Origin: Myoxocephalus aenaeus
Taxonomy: Eukaryota; Chordata; Actinopteri; Perciformes; Cottidae
NCBI GenBank assembly: GCA_038501785.1
Contig: JBAMJR010000170.1
Coordinates: forward strand, 2,204,501 to 2,268,500
DNA: 64,000 nt
Direction of reading: 5' to 3'
Part shown: positions 22,081-34,200 of the stretch, one piece after another
Layout of the letters: every line of letters starts with the position of its first letter
How positions within the stretch are numbered: the first letter of the stretch is position 1
The notes under the pieces: model-generated
Told to the model about the DNA's origin: nothing
The model's input: the letters and a program-made list of their open reading frames with translations, nothing else
Database searches by the model: none
Translations under genes and position numbers: made by a program

Positions 22081-23610
22081 TATCCTGGTTGGTTTTATAT
22101 TCGTACAATTATAAGCTGCGAGAATATATGTGCTGTAAAATATTATATTATATAAGAATACAATGGAAATAAAATGGTAAAGCTGAATTTCACAAGATCA
22201 AGCGCAGTAAGAAGAGAAACGGCTGCGTTGCTCGTGTTGCATCACACTTCATCATGAACCATAATGGTTTCTGTTGTATTTGGATATATTATGCATCAAT
22301 CCAGATAGATATTTGTTTACTTCCTGTCCCTATTAGCTCTGACTGTTTTGATGTAAAATGTATAGTTCAAAATTTGGCTAGTAACATACTTAGGTTCAAA
22401 CATTTGAGTCAATGAGCTCTCAGAACGGCCAGACGTTTCCCATCATGCCCTGGGGCGAGAGAGAGACGTGCCTCTCACTTCTGTTAGCGGTCTTATGTTT
22501 TGTACTTAAATGTAATGTTTTGGTACTTTTTTTAACTGCTAAATATTCTTCCCCGTGTTTTCAATGTGAAAGAAAAACTCTGCTGATTGAACAAAGACAT
22601 ACAATCATTTTTTTTTTTTGTTAATACAATTTGTTGACAGTAGGAATATAGCCCTAGTAACAGATGTCTTAAATACTCAAACGCTTCAGGGTTACACCTT
22701 TCAGAGACTAAACATGACTCGTCCTCCCCTCGACAGCTAGGTTCAGCTACACGTTAAGGAAACACAAGGACTCAATAATAAACTTTACTGAGGCAGTGTT
22801 TTTAGACTGATAGCAGCTGTGATTTGCTCCGGAAACTTGGACCACAGTACAGAGGTTAACTTTGATTTTAATATAATCATCTGATGCCGATGTTAGATGC
22901 AGAAGTAATAAAGGCCTGAGATAAATAGCTCATGTCATTTATTAATATGTAGTCTGAGCTGTGCATATATTAATGTCCATTATGCATGGCTGCATTTCAG
23001 ACAACCTTTTGAACAACTTAGACCGATTTCACAATGAACAGTAAAAGTAAATATTCCACGTTTCAGTGCATGTGAATGACCGGAAGTAAACCTGGAGCCA
23101 CGCTGTGCTCAGCAGTTGAAATGGTCAGTAGTTACAAAAAGAACTAAAAAGGGTCCAGATTGGGTTTCTAGTGGTTCTACTGAATATGCTTAAGCCTGGA
23201 GGCGACACGCCAGTCAGCACACAAGGAATCAAGTTACAGTCAACATTGTTTTTAGCCATGTCCCAAGAAATAAGAGATCTCTTCAAGTGAAAACCATGAA
23301 GATTTCATGCGAGGAATATTGCCGTTTAAAGGTTTCAGAGTAACTGGTTGGAAGTAGCAGATCACAGGAGACGTTTCACCTTTTAGTTTAGTTTCCTAGT
23401 TGTACATTTTTTCCCACTAACATTTTGAAAAGGTCACTTGTGAGGCCAGGCTTCTGTGTTGTGTGCATATGGAGTATTGACGGTAAAGTGAAATCAGATT
23501 CAAGATTAAATATCTTAACTGTATTCAATATGACGTATGAGCTGAGAAGTTGTGTTTAATAGTCGAACAGCAGAATGAAGCAGACCGCAGACTGGATGGT
23601 CACCATAAAA
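22081..23610. other. gap between Harbinger relic and rpl15, no gene seen
   Basis: AT-rich, with scattered short open frames on both strands, none recognisable. A T-run lies at about 22609..22619. No RNA gene was recognised. Confidence 0.6.
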
Positions 23611-23617
23611 AGGGCTG

Positions 23618-23623
23618 TTTATT
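23618..23623 (-). terminator. rpl15: poly(A) signal of rpl15 (AATAAA)
   Basis: TTTATT on the plus strand reads AATAAA on the minus strand, about 22 bases past the rpl15 stop codon. A very short 3'UTR with a canonical signal is typical of ribosomal protein genes. Confidence 0.85.
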
Positions 23624-23645
23624 TGTTTAAATGTACAGACAAGCT

Positions 23646-25649
23646 CTAGCGATAACGGTGCAGCTGCATGGTGTTGCGCCTCTTCCAGGCGGCACGACGG
23701 GAGCCTCCGATGGTCAGGTGGAACTTGTGGCCCTTGCCGAGGCCGCGGCTCTTCTTTCCTGCAGATGTCAGGCCGCGCATCTCTCTGTGCTTGTGCACAG
23801 CCTTTGTGATCCATTGGGTGTCTGGGTTGCGTCTGATGGCCTTGTGGAAGGTGTCGACCAGAACCACCTCAAAGAACTTGAAGGTGGAGTCCTCACCCAC
23901 CCAGTAAGAGCTCAGCACTCGCAGGCCTCCGCAGTGACGACCAGCACGCTCCTGGGGAATAAAAATAGAGATTAATAATTCAAATAAACAATAACAGAAG
24001 GTAATATGGTACCATTGTAAAGCTAAAAAAGGCAACTTTGTGCTTTGGCGGCTCCCGGTGGCTGCAAGAAAAGGGATCTTTAACACTCAGAAATCCCATA
24101 AAAAAAAAAAAAAGGTTCCACCGGTTGAGTGGTGACAACATGCTCATATTTACCACCCGCCTGGTCTGGGATCATATCGATTAAAAAGGGAACTATACAA
24201 ACTCATGATGGCAAATACTTATTTGCCAAAGAGCAGGAGATACCTTAAACTCAAACTTAATATTCAGTGATAAGGCATGCATGTCATCCTACACCAGCAG
24301 CGACAAATATGAAACAACTTCCATCTTGACGTTTTTGTGACGTTGCTTGTGTGAACTAAACTGATGAGATACTTTCAGTAATCCCTGAATCCATGTTAAA
24401 TTAAGCGTTTCATTGGTTTCTTTTTTGACCAATCAAGTGTTGCAGCAATTCCTTTCAGAGGACACTGAAACACCTAAATGTAACCAAGCAATCACTGAGA
24501 CACCCTTCATTACTTTTTCTTTAGAGTATGAATTGTGGTTTCAACCTAAGCTCCATAAATACAAGTTGTGAGTTACACATTAAAGTTCAGTTAAGGCATC
24601 AGCAACTCATTACTAAATATAATAAGAGTGCATTTCTTAACTCTTGGCAATTACCAACATTTTGAAAATGACACTTGAGGCTTTAGTTACTTAGTAGCAC
24701 TTGGAAAGGCAGACTTTGACAGCCCTCACCACACATGGAGTAATATTCTAGTACTTCTAGGAAATAGAGTGCTCCATAACAGTTTTGACCAACACGGTGC
24801 ATGTAATTTAAAATGTGTCAACCAATGTACCTTTTTCAGTTTGACGGTGCATGAAAAATCTGGTAAAAGTGTTTAGAGCAGACAGGTTCTACAGAGGAAC
24901 AGTGCATGGACTTTACAGTTGGCTGGTGCTTAAGTTTCCAGACCACTTAATAACATTTAAACTGCTGTGATTCTTGTAGTCGGCATCAATAGAAATTGAC
25001 TGATGTCAAAGACAATTCTAGAAATGTCTTCTTTAAAAAAAAAAAATGAAAACAAGGGCCCCAAGTGATGTTACGCATTTGCCGATTCCACGATCATCAT
25101 TTTAGTATTTGCAATCAGAACGGGCAACACAACGCCATGTGAGCTCCAGTACAAACTGAACATATTACGTTCATCCGACGCGTCGTCACACCAGCAAAAA
25201 TGTGTCTTCCGGCCTTAAAGCAACAATATAATTAAAGTTGAACGATGAAGGTACCTCAGCGGTTGACTGCAAACTGCGGGCAAACTTGATCTGGTTGACA
25301 CCATGGTGAACTGGCTTGCCGTAGGTGGCACCCTTGGGCGCGGGGCGTTTACGGCCTCCACGGCGAACACGGACGCGGTACACTACGTAGCCTGTTAGAA
25401 TAAAAAACAAAGACGTGATTAGCAAGGCGAGCAAAGATGACAACAGGAAAACCACCTGCTCCGGGTTCGGCACTCACCCTGCTTGGCCTTGTAGCCCAGT
25501 CTACGGGCCTTGTCGGGTCTGGTGGGTCTTGGGGCACGGTGGAGGTTGGACAGCTGACGGTACTGCCAGCAGCGGACACGGAGCAGGAAGCGCATCACAT
25601 CGGACTGCTTCTTGCGCCACAACTCCTGCATATACCTATATGCTCCCAT
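23646..25649 (-). CDS. rpl15: 60S ribosomal protein L15 (eL15), complete, 3 coding exons
   Basis: Coding exons on the minus strand are 25649..25478, 25391..25255 and 23951..23646, with GT-AG borders. They total 615 nt and 204 residues plus TAG, exactly the usual eL15 length. The protein starts [20 protein letters not shown] and continues with [42 protein letters not shown], ..[20 protein letters not shown] and [19 protein letters not shown] at the end. eL15 is a core, strongly basic 60S subunit protein. The start is set by the first ATG of the known protein. A short untranslated exon lies upstream (26546..about 26574). The gene is head-to-head with nkiras1. No intronic snoRNA was recognised. 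Confidence 0.98.
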
Positions 25650-26142
25650 TTTGACTTATCTGGAGAGAAAAAACAAAATACCAGTATATTAAACATTGCA
25701 TTACTTGTTGATGTCCAACACAATACAATTAGGAAATACAGGATGAAGTATGGATAACATGCAACCAGCATCTATAACAACATGATGCTGTAAAGATGAG
25801 CAACATTTACCAAAATATTATTTGTGAGGGTTTCAGTGAGGAGCTATGTCAGACCCTGCAAGACAATACTTTGACTAGCTTGCTCGAATATGAAAAGTGT
25901 GTCTTTTGGGTCAGTTAAATTGAAACCAGCACATGGTTCAAGACCCCCAAGACCGACCATTTGGAGAGGGGAGACATTTTTTTTGTTGACTGCATCAAGA
26001 CTAAGTAACCTCTTAAGTGGCGTTAACACAAACAAACGTATGGTACGTAGACCCGGATGTTTATTATGTTGAATCACGCGGTGGAAATGTACAAAGTTAT
26101 AGCGGTGCAGACGTCCATGCTGGTTAGAAAGCTGGAAATCAA

Positions 26143-26345
26143 GCTAACGTGAGCTAACGTTAGCCGCGTAGCTTCTCACTCACCAACTACAAGGTTGTGG
26201 CTACATTAACTTTAACCCTGTAATGATGAACTGAATATGCAGTTTTTAAAAAAAACGGTTCAAACGCAAAGACTTTAAGCAAACGTTAAGGCAGCGCGGT
26301 AACGACACATTAGCTTTCTACTGCGGCCGGTAGAGCCCATTGCTA
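26143..26345. promoter_or_regulatory. rpl15: CpG-bearing intron 1 segment of rpl15 with GCTAACGTTAGC palindrome
   Basis: It contains AAGCTAACGTGA, a perfect GCTAACGTTAGC palindrome (26153..26164) and scattered GCTAAC/TTAGC half motifs up to 26345. GCTAACGTTAGC-like words are frequent near transcription starts in percomorph fishes (a recollection). It lies in the first intron, just downstream of the rpl15 start region. Confidence 0.35.
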
Positions 26346-26545
26346 ACGGATCCGACAGCATCTCAGCATTATTGAAACCGGGTCATAAACAAGTGTTTTA
26401 ACAATTTTGGTAAAAAATAATCAAGCCGCATAACGTAGTTGTTAAGTCTCTTCGCAATGCGCGAAGCCAAATAGACAGATGAACGTACATTTATGTTGAT
26501 TTTAATGGATTACGTTTAGTGAAAAGCATAGAAATACTCGCTTAC

Positions 26546-26575
26546 ATGATGGCGTACCAGCCGGAAAGAGAGAGG
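26546..26575 (-). promoter_or_regulatory. rpl15: rpl15 untranslated exon 1 with 5'TOP start
   Basis: The minus strand reads CCCTCTCTCTTTCCGGCTGG and ends at CATCAT followed by the donor GTAAGCG (26545..26539). A start at a C inside a polypyrimidine run is the hallmark of 5'TOP mRNAs, which are translated under mTOR/LARP1 control. The exon would be about 30 nt and is followed by a 0.9-kb intron to the coding exon. The exact start base is an inference. Confidence 0.65.
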
Positions 26576-26580
26576 GTTCC

Positions 26581-27180
26581 TACCCAGCATGCCTTATGAA
26601 AACGCCAGTGACGCATTTCTTGTGGGGGTGCTCATGGGAAATGTAGTCTTTATTTGTGTTAGTTTCCCCCCCTTCCTTTTCTACACGTTTGAAGATAGCT
26701 TTGTGGTCATTTTGAGAGACAAACACGCGCTCTATTTTTCAATTAAAATTAGTTTTCAATGAAAAAAATAATTCGTAACATAATGCGTTCAAATAGAAAA
26801 GAAACAAAAGACACATACATTGACCCAAACTCTTGGAAATCACTGCCATACAGGACTACAGACGTAACCGCTTGTTCACCTATATTGTAATATGATTGAC
26901 TGATCTCCTGTTGTTTTGTTGTGTACAATAACAACTACAGAAAACAAATACAATAGTAGTAATTATCAACAGAATTAATAACACGTCAGAACCGATGTAT
27001 TATGTAATAAACACAAACACGTCTTCGAACATTTAATATACATATATTTTATTATTTTAATTATTTTATTATTATTTCAATTTAATTATTTCAATTTTTT
27101 TATTTCAATTTTTTTTATTTCATTATTAGCGGCGGTGTTGTACTATGTCGCGCATGCGCAGTGGCAAAAACACTGAGCAG
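26581..27180. promoter_or_regulatory. shared upstream region of head-to-head rpl15 and nkiras1
   Basis: About 0.6 kb separates the rpl15 TOP start from the presumed nkiras1 start. Near rpl15 are TACCCAGCATGCCTT (26581..26595) and, on the minus strand, GACTACATTTCCCATG (plus 26633..26648). Both resemble the ZNF143/THAP11 ACTACAnnTCCCAGCATGC element. Near nkiras1 is a perfect NRF1 site, CGCGCATGCGCA (27149..27160). The middle is AT-rich (27040..27125). Human RPL15 and NKIRAS1 are also divergent neighbours. Confidence 0.6.
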
Positions 27181-27260
27181 AATGGATGCACTGGTTGTGA
27201 TGCTACGTTCAAAGACTTGATAGACAGCAACTTCTCCTCCGGACACAAGTAAGGGACTTG
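27161..27260 (+). other. nkiras1: probable untranslated exon 1 of nkiras1
   Basis: Sequence just downstream of the NRF1 site, ending at ACACAA followed by the donor-like GTAAGG near 27249. The next exon begins after the acceptor TACATTGTAG at 27535, seven bases before the nkiras1 ATG. Exon limits are inferred, without transcript evidence. Confidence 0.4.
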
Positions 27261-27541
27261 AACCGTTCGCACCAATAATTAACAAAGAGTGGTCCGCAGC
27301 TGTATTGTTGCCGTAGTGTTTTTTTTTATGACATGGCGCAGAACGAGCTGCTCCTTCTCGTCCGTTAGCTCGCGAGGCTAAACAACAGATCGCTGTCATA
27401 GTTAAACCAACGGTAATGTAATCAGAGCTGTTTTAGAGGAGCTCTTGGTGGCGTTCACGTCAGTACAGGGTATCTTAATATACGCCACACGGTACTATAA
27501 AACCCACGTGACATTCTGAGTTTCTACATTGTAGACTCGAA

Positions 27542-29140
27542 ATGGGAAAAGGCTGCAAAGTTGTGGTGTGTGGCCAGGCAGCAGTGGGAAAAACGGCCAT
27601 ACTGGAACAGCTGCTGTACGGAAATCACTCTGTAGGTAAGCACTGCACCTGGACCATTAGTAACACAGCTGCACTGCTGCACACACAGCTCACATAACAC
27701 TTAGAAATAGTCATTTAGATGACCTTGATATGGTTCATTTCAGATTATTGTCCTTGCACTGAAAATATATTTCCTGATGTTTGTTGTGTTGTCTGTTTGT
27801 TTGTTTGTTTGTTTGTTGTCCTCCAGGTTCTGAATCCAGTGAGACCCAGGAGGATGTGTACGTGGCCTCGGTGGAAACTGACCGCGGCGTGAAGGAACAG
27901 CTGAGGCTTTACGACACCAAGGGCCTCCAAGATGGGCAAGACCTCCCCAAGCACTACTACTCCGTGGCAGACGGCTTCGTGCTCGTCTACAGCGTCGACA
28001 GCTCCGAGTCTTTCAAGAAGGTGGACGTCCTGAAGAAGGAAATAGACAAGTCCAGAGATAAAAAAGAGGTGTGGCTGGTCCAAAGTATGTTTCAACCGCC
28101 ATTCATAACACGATTGTCCCACTGCTGCCTTTTTATTACATTGGCAAACATCCACACCGTGGAGAACATTCATTCAAAATATGTGAAATATCAGCCCCTT
28201 CTGTATGTTTTTCAGGTTGTGTCTGTGTTCCATGTGTTCCCTGAACACATCACGGTGTGGTAGTGAAAGGTGTGAGACACTGAAACACTAAATGAAGAGA
28301 GGAAGACTATGGTGCCCAGTTTGAGGAAATATCATTTGCATTTATTTATATAGGGCAACTGCTTTTGCATGTAGAGGCAGACAACGTACGCTGTATTTGG
28401 ACATTTATTAAGAGTTTAGAAATAACGCAAGATTCAAGATATTTTGAATGTCATATGCACAGATAACAGACAGTTACTCTTATTTAGCTGGGTCCTCCTA
28501 ACACACAGAATTACAATAAATGGTAAATAAATAAATACAAATAAGGCACAAAATATAGTAAGTATTGCACAAAAATAAGGCACAAAAATGTGATGACAGT
28601 ATTGCACAATCAGTGTATAAAGTGCACTATGCATTGCTACATGATGGAAACGTAGTGGTAACGTTGTATGCAACACTCATTGTTGCGCGTTCTCAAATCT
28701 TTTTTTTGCCGCATAACTCCAGCTATTCAACATGACACGTATACATCTAATGAGAAATGGCAGCTAGTAGCAGTTATTACTGAGACTACACAAAGTTGAC
28801 CTGTTGGTGAAACGTGTCTGAATGAATTATGGCGTCATGTTCTCTCCCCCCAGTAAGTTTTTGAAACTTAAATTGGCCTCTGTGCATCTGTTCCCAGGTG
28901 ACGGTCATCGTGCTGGGGAACAAGACGGACCTGCGGGAGCGGCGCCAGGTGGACCAGGAGGCGGCGCAGCAGTGGGCGCGAGGCGAGAAGGTGAAGCTGT
29001 GGGAGGTGAGCGTCACCGAACGCAACTCCCTCATCGAACCCTTCACCCAGCTGACCAGCCGCCTCACACAGCCGCAGAGCAAGTCGGCCTTCCCTCTGCC
29101 CGGACGCAAAAGCAAAGGCACCCCGTCCAATGACATCTGA
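27542..29140 (+). CDS. nkiras1: NF-kB inhibitor-interacting Ras-like protein 1 (kappaB-Ras1), complete, 3 coding exons
   Basis: Coding exons are 27542..27635, 27827..28068 and 28898..29140, with GT-AG borders in phases 1 and 0, giving 579 nt and 192 aa (human is 192). It is a small atypical Ras GTPase that binds IkB proteins and slows their degradation, damping NF-kB signalling; it also restrains Ral. The P-loop is GQAAVGKT (residues 11-18), in which both Ras glycines 12/13 are replaced by Ala. Switch II is DTKGL (61-65), with Leu at the Ras Gln61 position. The GNKTD motif (119-123) is intact. These changes are normal for kappaB-Ras and explain its mostly GTP-bound state. There is no C-terminal CAAX box; the protein ends PLPGRKSKGTPSNDI. 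Paralogue 1 is chosen on synteny beside rpl15 and on residues such as ASVETDRGVKEQL. Confidence 0.95.
28428..28645 (-). mobile_element. retroelement 3' tail in nkiras1 intron 2
   Basis: Contains 'CAAGATATTTTGAATGTCATATGCACAG', split here by slight decay, then A-rich blocks (AAATAAATAAATAC, repeated ATTGCACAA and AAGGCACAAAA). This is the reversed form of a common fish LINE/SINE tail (..TTTATTGTCATATGCACAG..). No coding sequence. Confidence 0.55.
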
Positions 29141-30562
29141 CACTCTGAAGACACGCCCACGGCCAAACCCGCTCCTTTTAGTCGGCTGCATTCATAGGAC
29201 GACGTGGACGTTTAGTTTAGCAACGACTTTGGTCGCTCCTTTTGTAAATTTGACAGTTTCACGCACATTCTTCCGGTTATACACAATTTAAACATAATTT
29301 TAGGGGTTATGGTTAACATTTTGGGAAATGTGCGTATTTGCTTTCATTCTGAGAATTGATATGAAACTCATGTCTGCATGTGAAGTCCAGAGCTGGGGTC
29401 AGAGTGTGGTTAGCCTAGCTTAGCATAAAGACTGGAAGCGGGAGGAAACATCTAGCCTGGGGCTCTCAAAAGTAGAAACTATTCCTACCAACACCTTTTA
29501 ACACTAATGAACTCACTTATTTATTATGATCTTGTGTGTTTAATCTTTACACAAACAGAAGTATAAAAACACATTTTCAATTTCAGGGGTAGTTCTTCTT
29601 CTTGACAAACAAGCAGGTCATCCATCCGCCCCAGAAAGAGAGCGAATGAGCATATTTCCCAACGCGTTTAATAATCTATTGGTACATGTTGTTTTCTGTG
29701 CAATGTTTCTAGAGTTTAAGATACAAAAAAAAAACACCTTAAAAACTTAGCAGTTCAGTACCAAAGATTCTACACAAATCATGTGGATTTGCTCTTTAGA
29801 ATAGTGATTGTGCAATAACACTTTTATGTTCACCGTTCCAACTTTAAAAAGGAGTTTAGATTTGTTCATACGATGCGTTGAAAGAGTCATCGGTCGCTGT
29901 AATCGTCCCTCTCGTCTCCCCAGAAGAGATCTCAGTCTGGTGCTGCTGCAATGACAGAGGCGGTGGAGTCCAGCTGCCAGTTACTCCTTCAACACACGTA
30001 CAGGCTTTTTGTGTGAAGACAAAAAGGGTTGAGACAGAACGGTCCTGAAATTCTTTGAGCGCTCGTGTGAGCTCAGAAAAAGCTGAAGTCTGAGTGCGTT
30101 TTCCTGGACAGGAATAGTTTAATGTCCCGTCGGGATATGAAGGCAGGACTCGAGCTCGCCTTCGTCCGGTCCGTCTCGTATATCAAGTGCGGCCCGGCAG
30201 CAATAACGTTCACGGTGCTGCGCTTTGCTCGTGTTGTAAAAGTTAACGTCGTTAACGTCTGGCGCTCCTGTATAATCCAACAGGGCTACTAGTTAAAAGC
30301 GGCTTGAGTCTTAACAGTAGAAATGTCTTGTGTTTGAGAGGAAATATTTATTTTTAAAAGAACTAATTTATTTTTGTCACTTTATTGCGCCACGTTCCTT
30401 GACTTGTGAAGACGGTTAAACAATGTGAAGGATGAGCCGCTCTGTGTCGTGTGCGTGTGTCCTCAAAGTAATAACATTTAATGTGCTGCTAGAACGGAGT
30501 TAGTGGGACTGTAATTGATTATTCTCTGCTCTGTAACTCCGTCTTAAGATGCACTAAATAAA
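29141..30562 (+). other. nkiras1: 3'UTR of nkiras1 including poly(A) signal at 30557..30562
   Basis: About 1.4 kb from the stop codon to the canonical AATAAA at 30557..30562, followed by T-rich sequence. A dispersed fish repeat occupies 29312..29560. Overlap with the convergent ube2e1 transcript is possible, as minus-strand AATAAA copies occur around 30345..30390. Confidence 0.6.
29312..29560. repeat. dispersed percomorph repeat with GGTTAGCCTAGCTTAGCATA core
   Basis: Carries the recognisable string 'GTTAGCCTAGCTTAGCATAA' followed by AGACTGGAAG, and upstream 'GGGAAATGTGCGTATTTGC'. This combination recurs throughout percomorph genomes. It lies inside the nkiras1 3'UTR. The class (MITE or SINE) cannot be set from one copy. 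Confidence 0.6.
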
Positions 30563-30684
30563 ATGTAGCCTCTTCATATTTCGTCGTGGGAAATCTTTTC
30601 TTTTTGCTGGCATTTTTCTGAAGATCAAAAAAAAACATCTTTCACAAAATGATCAAACCAAGTCAGACGCTTCAGTTGGTCATG

Positions 30685-30690
30685 TTTAAT
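30685..30690 (-). terminator. ube2e1: candidate poly(A) signal of ube2e1 (ATTAAA)
   Basis: TTTAAT on the plus strand reads ATTAAA on the minus strand, about 570 bp past the ube2e1 stop and about 120 bp from the nkiras1 signal on the other strand. A plus-strand T17 run lies just beside it (30720..30736). Confidence 0.35.
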
Positions 30691-31256
30691 TCTTAAGGGG
30701 AGAAACAGAACAGCTTAACTTTTTTTTTTTTTTTTTATCAGTACAGAACACAAATCACAACCAATATCCATCCATATCTAAACACGTCTACATGTGGAAA
30801 ACACCTTTTCAAAGAGCGGAAGTTTGGAGGGGCAAGCAAACACCGACTGCAACCTAAAACACGCGCGTGAGAATTTACACCGACTGGGAATCATGCTGCG
30901 GCTCATTTCATCTAGCAGTTTAGTATTAATGGCCATCTTCAAAGCACAAGCTACAAATTCAAAAAGGAGAAAACACGAAATGCATAAATGCCAGATTTGA
31001 TTATAGTTGGGCCGGAGATAACTTTAAAAAAACAAAAACGAAAATACAACAATAAACAACAAAATATCAGGAGTTAAGACTTCAATTCAGAGATAAAAAT
31101 CCACCCGCCCCTCTGTCTGTCGTCCCCGCCTCCCTCCTCCGCTAGGAGCCCCGCCCAACCCCCCCAAAATGTTGACGCCCCCCCCCAAAATGTTGATGCC
31201 CCGCCCCCTCGCCCCCTACATCCCCGAGTCGTCCAACCAGCAGCTTCCTCTGGCGA

Positions 31257-34200
31257 CTATGTGGCGTAGCGTTTGGTCCACTGTTTGGCTATCCTGTCGT
31301 GCTCCGGTCTGTTTGTCGTGTACTGTGTGGCGATGCTTCCCACCAGAGGGTCGGCTGCGAAGCGGACAAACAGAATAAAAACCATCAGCATTTCTACAAA
31401 CATCCTCGTCCTTTCCGCTTGAACATCTGTTCCGGGGTTTATTGCAGTGAGAGATTTCGATACTAAAATAGCTAAAAAAAACTTGGTCGACTAATCGGTT
31501 ATTTTGGTTTTAAAATCGACTAAGATGTATTTAGTCGGCTTTTTCATGCTGAATTACTAATTTAAAAGAAACGCATGAGCACATCTCCCGTAAACACAAT
31601 ATTTAAATATGTAAAGTGGTGCTTTTGTGGGATTCTTTGTGGAGAAACAGTGTTACAGATCTGACGATTAAATCAAGTAGTTAATGATCGGCAACATTTC
31701 TTTAGTCAAGGAAAGGCCTCCTAAAAACATTTTCAATAAAAATCACCTCACACACTGGTTCTTCTGGTTCTTCGTTATACTAATATGAAGTGGAATTTTC
31801 ATTCAAATTAAATTGAATCTAGTTTTCATTCTGTCGTGTACATGTCCACATTCCTAAACAATAGGATCCTATCACTGTTTTATGTCCACTGGGAAGAGGA
31901 AGAAGCCGTCATGTATATTTTATGCATTACCTCATTTTATCTATTAAATAAAAAGGTGGGAATGTGTGTTTTTTTTGTCAAACCCAGTAATTCATCTTAA
32001 AAAAAAAATGAAGGTAATTCATCAGTTACACACATTATCCACAATGGCCTCCCAGGAGATCATAAAGGGATCACTATCACTGCATTAGCTGTGTTGCAAA
32101 AAATCTGATTGACAAATGTTTATAATTATTGCCCGACCATTCACGACGGGGGTCGTTATGGCTACAACTATCAAATAAAACTCGTACTGTACAATTGCAC
32201 AGCAGTTATGTTAAAGCTAAACAGTCATATTCTGTAAAATAACGAAGACTTCTGCCCGTGACACCGCTTACAAAAGTTGCAGTAAATGCTGTTTAAGTTT
32301 GAGAACGTGTTTCTCAAACTTAAACAGCATTTTAAACAGCAGTTTGAGACTTTTCCTCAGGCGGTCCGGTGGCGCGGTCTGAGCGCCGCGCCACCTTCTG
32401 CCTTCAATCTGGATTTTCGAAAAAAAAAACAGAGCGGCTTAAATCTGGAGATGTTCAACGTTAAGGCTCTGTAATATGAGCTGGAGTCAGGAGGAGATCT
32501 AATGAACCGGATCTTAAAAATCCTTTAAAGTGAAGTGCTGTAAATCATGTACGGCTGCCTGCATACAACAGCCGAGATCACTGGATGGAGAGTTCCTGCT
32601 GATAAAACCCTGGAAGGAGGAATGAAACAAACCCTGCAACCAAGATGAGTTTTGACTCCATATTACGCATTCGTCGTTGTGCCCTGTATTTAAAATGGAT
32701 GCTTTTTTTTTTTTTACCTTGCTTATATATGTCAAAGCTGTTTCATTTTGAATATAAAAAGAAAAAACATTAAATATTGGCACACAAAAAACAGCTGTGA
32801 GCGGATTTTGTACGTCAAACTTAGCTTGTGTTAGCTTAGCGCGTGTGTGTGTGTGTGTGTGTGTGAGATGCAGCTCTCACCAGGGTTGCAGTCAGTGAGC
32901 AGGGAGCAGATGGACAGGAGGACCTTGGAGATGGTGAGGGCAGGACTCCAGTTGTCCTTCAGGATGTCCAGACAGATCACCCCCTGACTGTTGATGTTGC
33001 AGTGGTAGATCCTCGTGCGGAACGTCACCTGGACGAAAGACAAAAGATGAGTCTGTATTCCACAGCTTTGTATATACTTTTCTCTCTTATGCTAAAATAG
33101 TCAAATTACTCCAGTCAGGCAAACTACGTTGTGAAGTGTCACTCTTTCATCTACTAGAAACTGGTTTGCTTATTCCTTCAAAATCACCTTTAACAGTGCA
33201 GCTCAATAGATGACATGTATGCCCATGTGTGGCAAACATGTCAGGTTAGTGTGAACTCAAATTTGTTTTAATACAGTTTGGTTATGACAGCTCCTCCTTT
33301 AAAAAAAATAAAAAAAGGGAGAAAATGACCCCATACAATAGAGAGAGGCCTGAGGAATTCAGATGAGAAATTTGAGCTCCTGATTTCATTGAGCAGCGTT
33401 GCAAAGCACAAAGGCGCCCTCTAGTGGGAGACATGAGAACGACGCCTCTTTCAAATGGAGCCAAAAAAGGGCTTTCTTTGCCTGATGCCAGCCACACCAT
33501 TCACCGCTCACCTTGGGTGGTTTGAAGGGGTAGTCTGGCGTGAAGGCGATGTCCAGGAAGAACACGCCCCCCTCGTAGGCGGAGCCCGGAGGGCCCAGGA
33601 TGGTCGACCTCCACTCATAGATGTTGTCTCCTTTGGGGCCGGCGCTGTCGGCACACAGAAGACATTGATTCTTGATGAACATTTTGGAGGCTGGCAAAAA
33701 CAAAACCACATTCTTTGCGTCATTTTTAAATGGAGACAAGACGTATAAAACGAATCAAAGCATCCGTGTGTCGACTAGTTCAACGAGAACACTCGAAGCT
33801 AAAAAAGGTGCGACCGTGCAGACAGCTGCCGAGTCTTTGTCTGCACATCACTGCCGACTATAAAGCTCAGCGGGTGATAACTCTCTGGAGGCTCGCCACC
33901 ACGAGCAGCTGCCTTCACACCGCCACGTCATCGTATTGCCATTTGATTAATTGTTCTTTTGTTCAGGGAAGAAGAAAAAAAAAAAAAAACTAATTGCAGA
34001 CGTTTATTTGTAATTCTGTAAATGGCATGATTACAGCTGTTTTGAGTCCTACTTTCAGAGAATTTCACACACCTCAAGATCTTTGCTTCACCAGACAGCC
34101 TTCCCACGAGGAGCCCTCAGGTTTAACCTTTCTCTGTTTATCTTCTTGTGCACCGAGGCTGATTCTCCACATCTGCGAAGCCACTAAATAATTACCATCT

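Noticed and set aside
23952..25254. Box C/D snoRNA in the large rpl15 intron
   Set aside because: ATGATGA occurs on the minus strand near 25097, but no CTGA box at suitable spacing and no terminal stem were seen. The plus-strand TGATGA..CTGA at about 24364 is too short.
27230..27300. tRNA gene suggested by GGTTCAAGTCC on the minus strand
   Set aside because: Only a T-arm-like word is present; no D-arm, anticodon arm or acceptor pairing could be found upstream.
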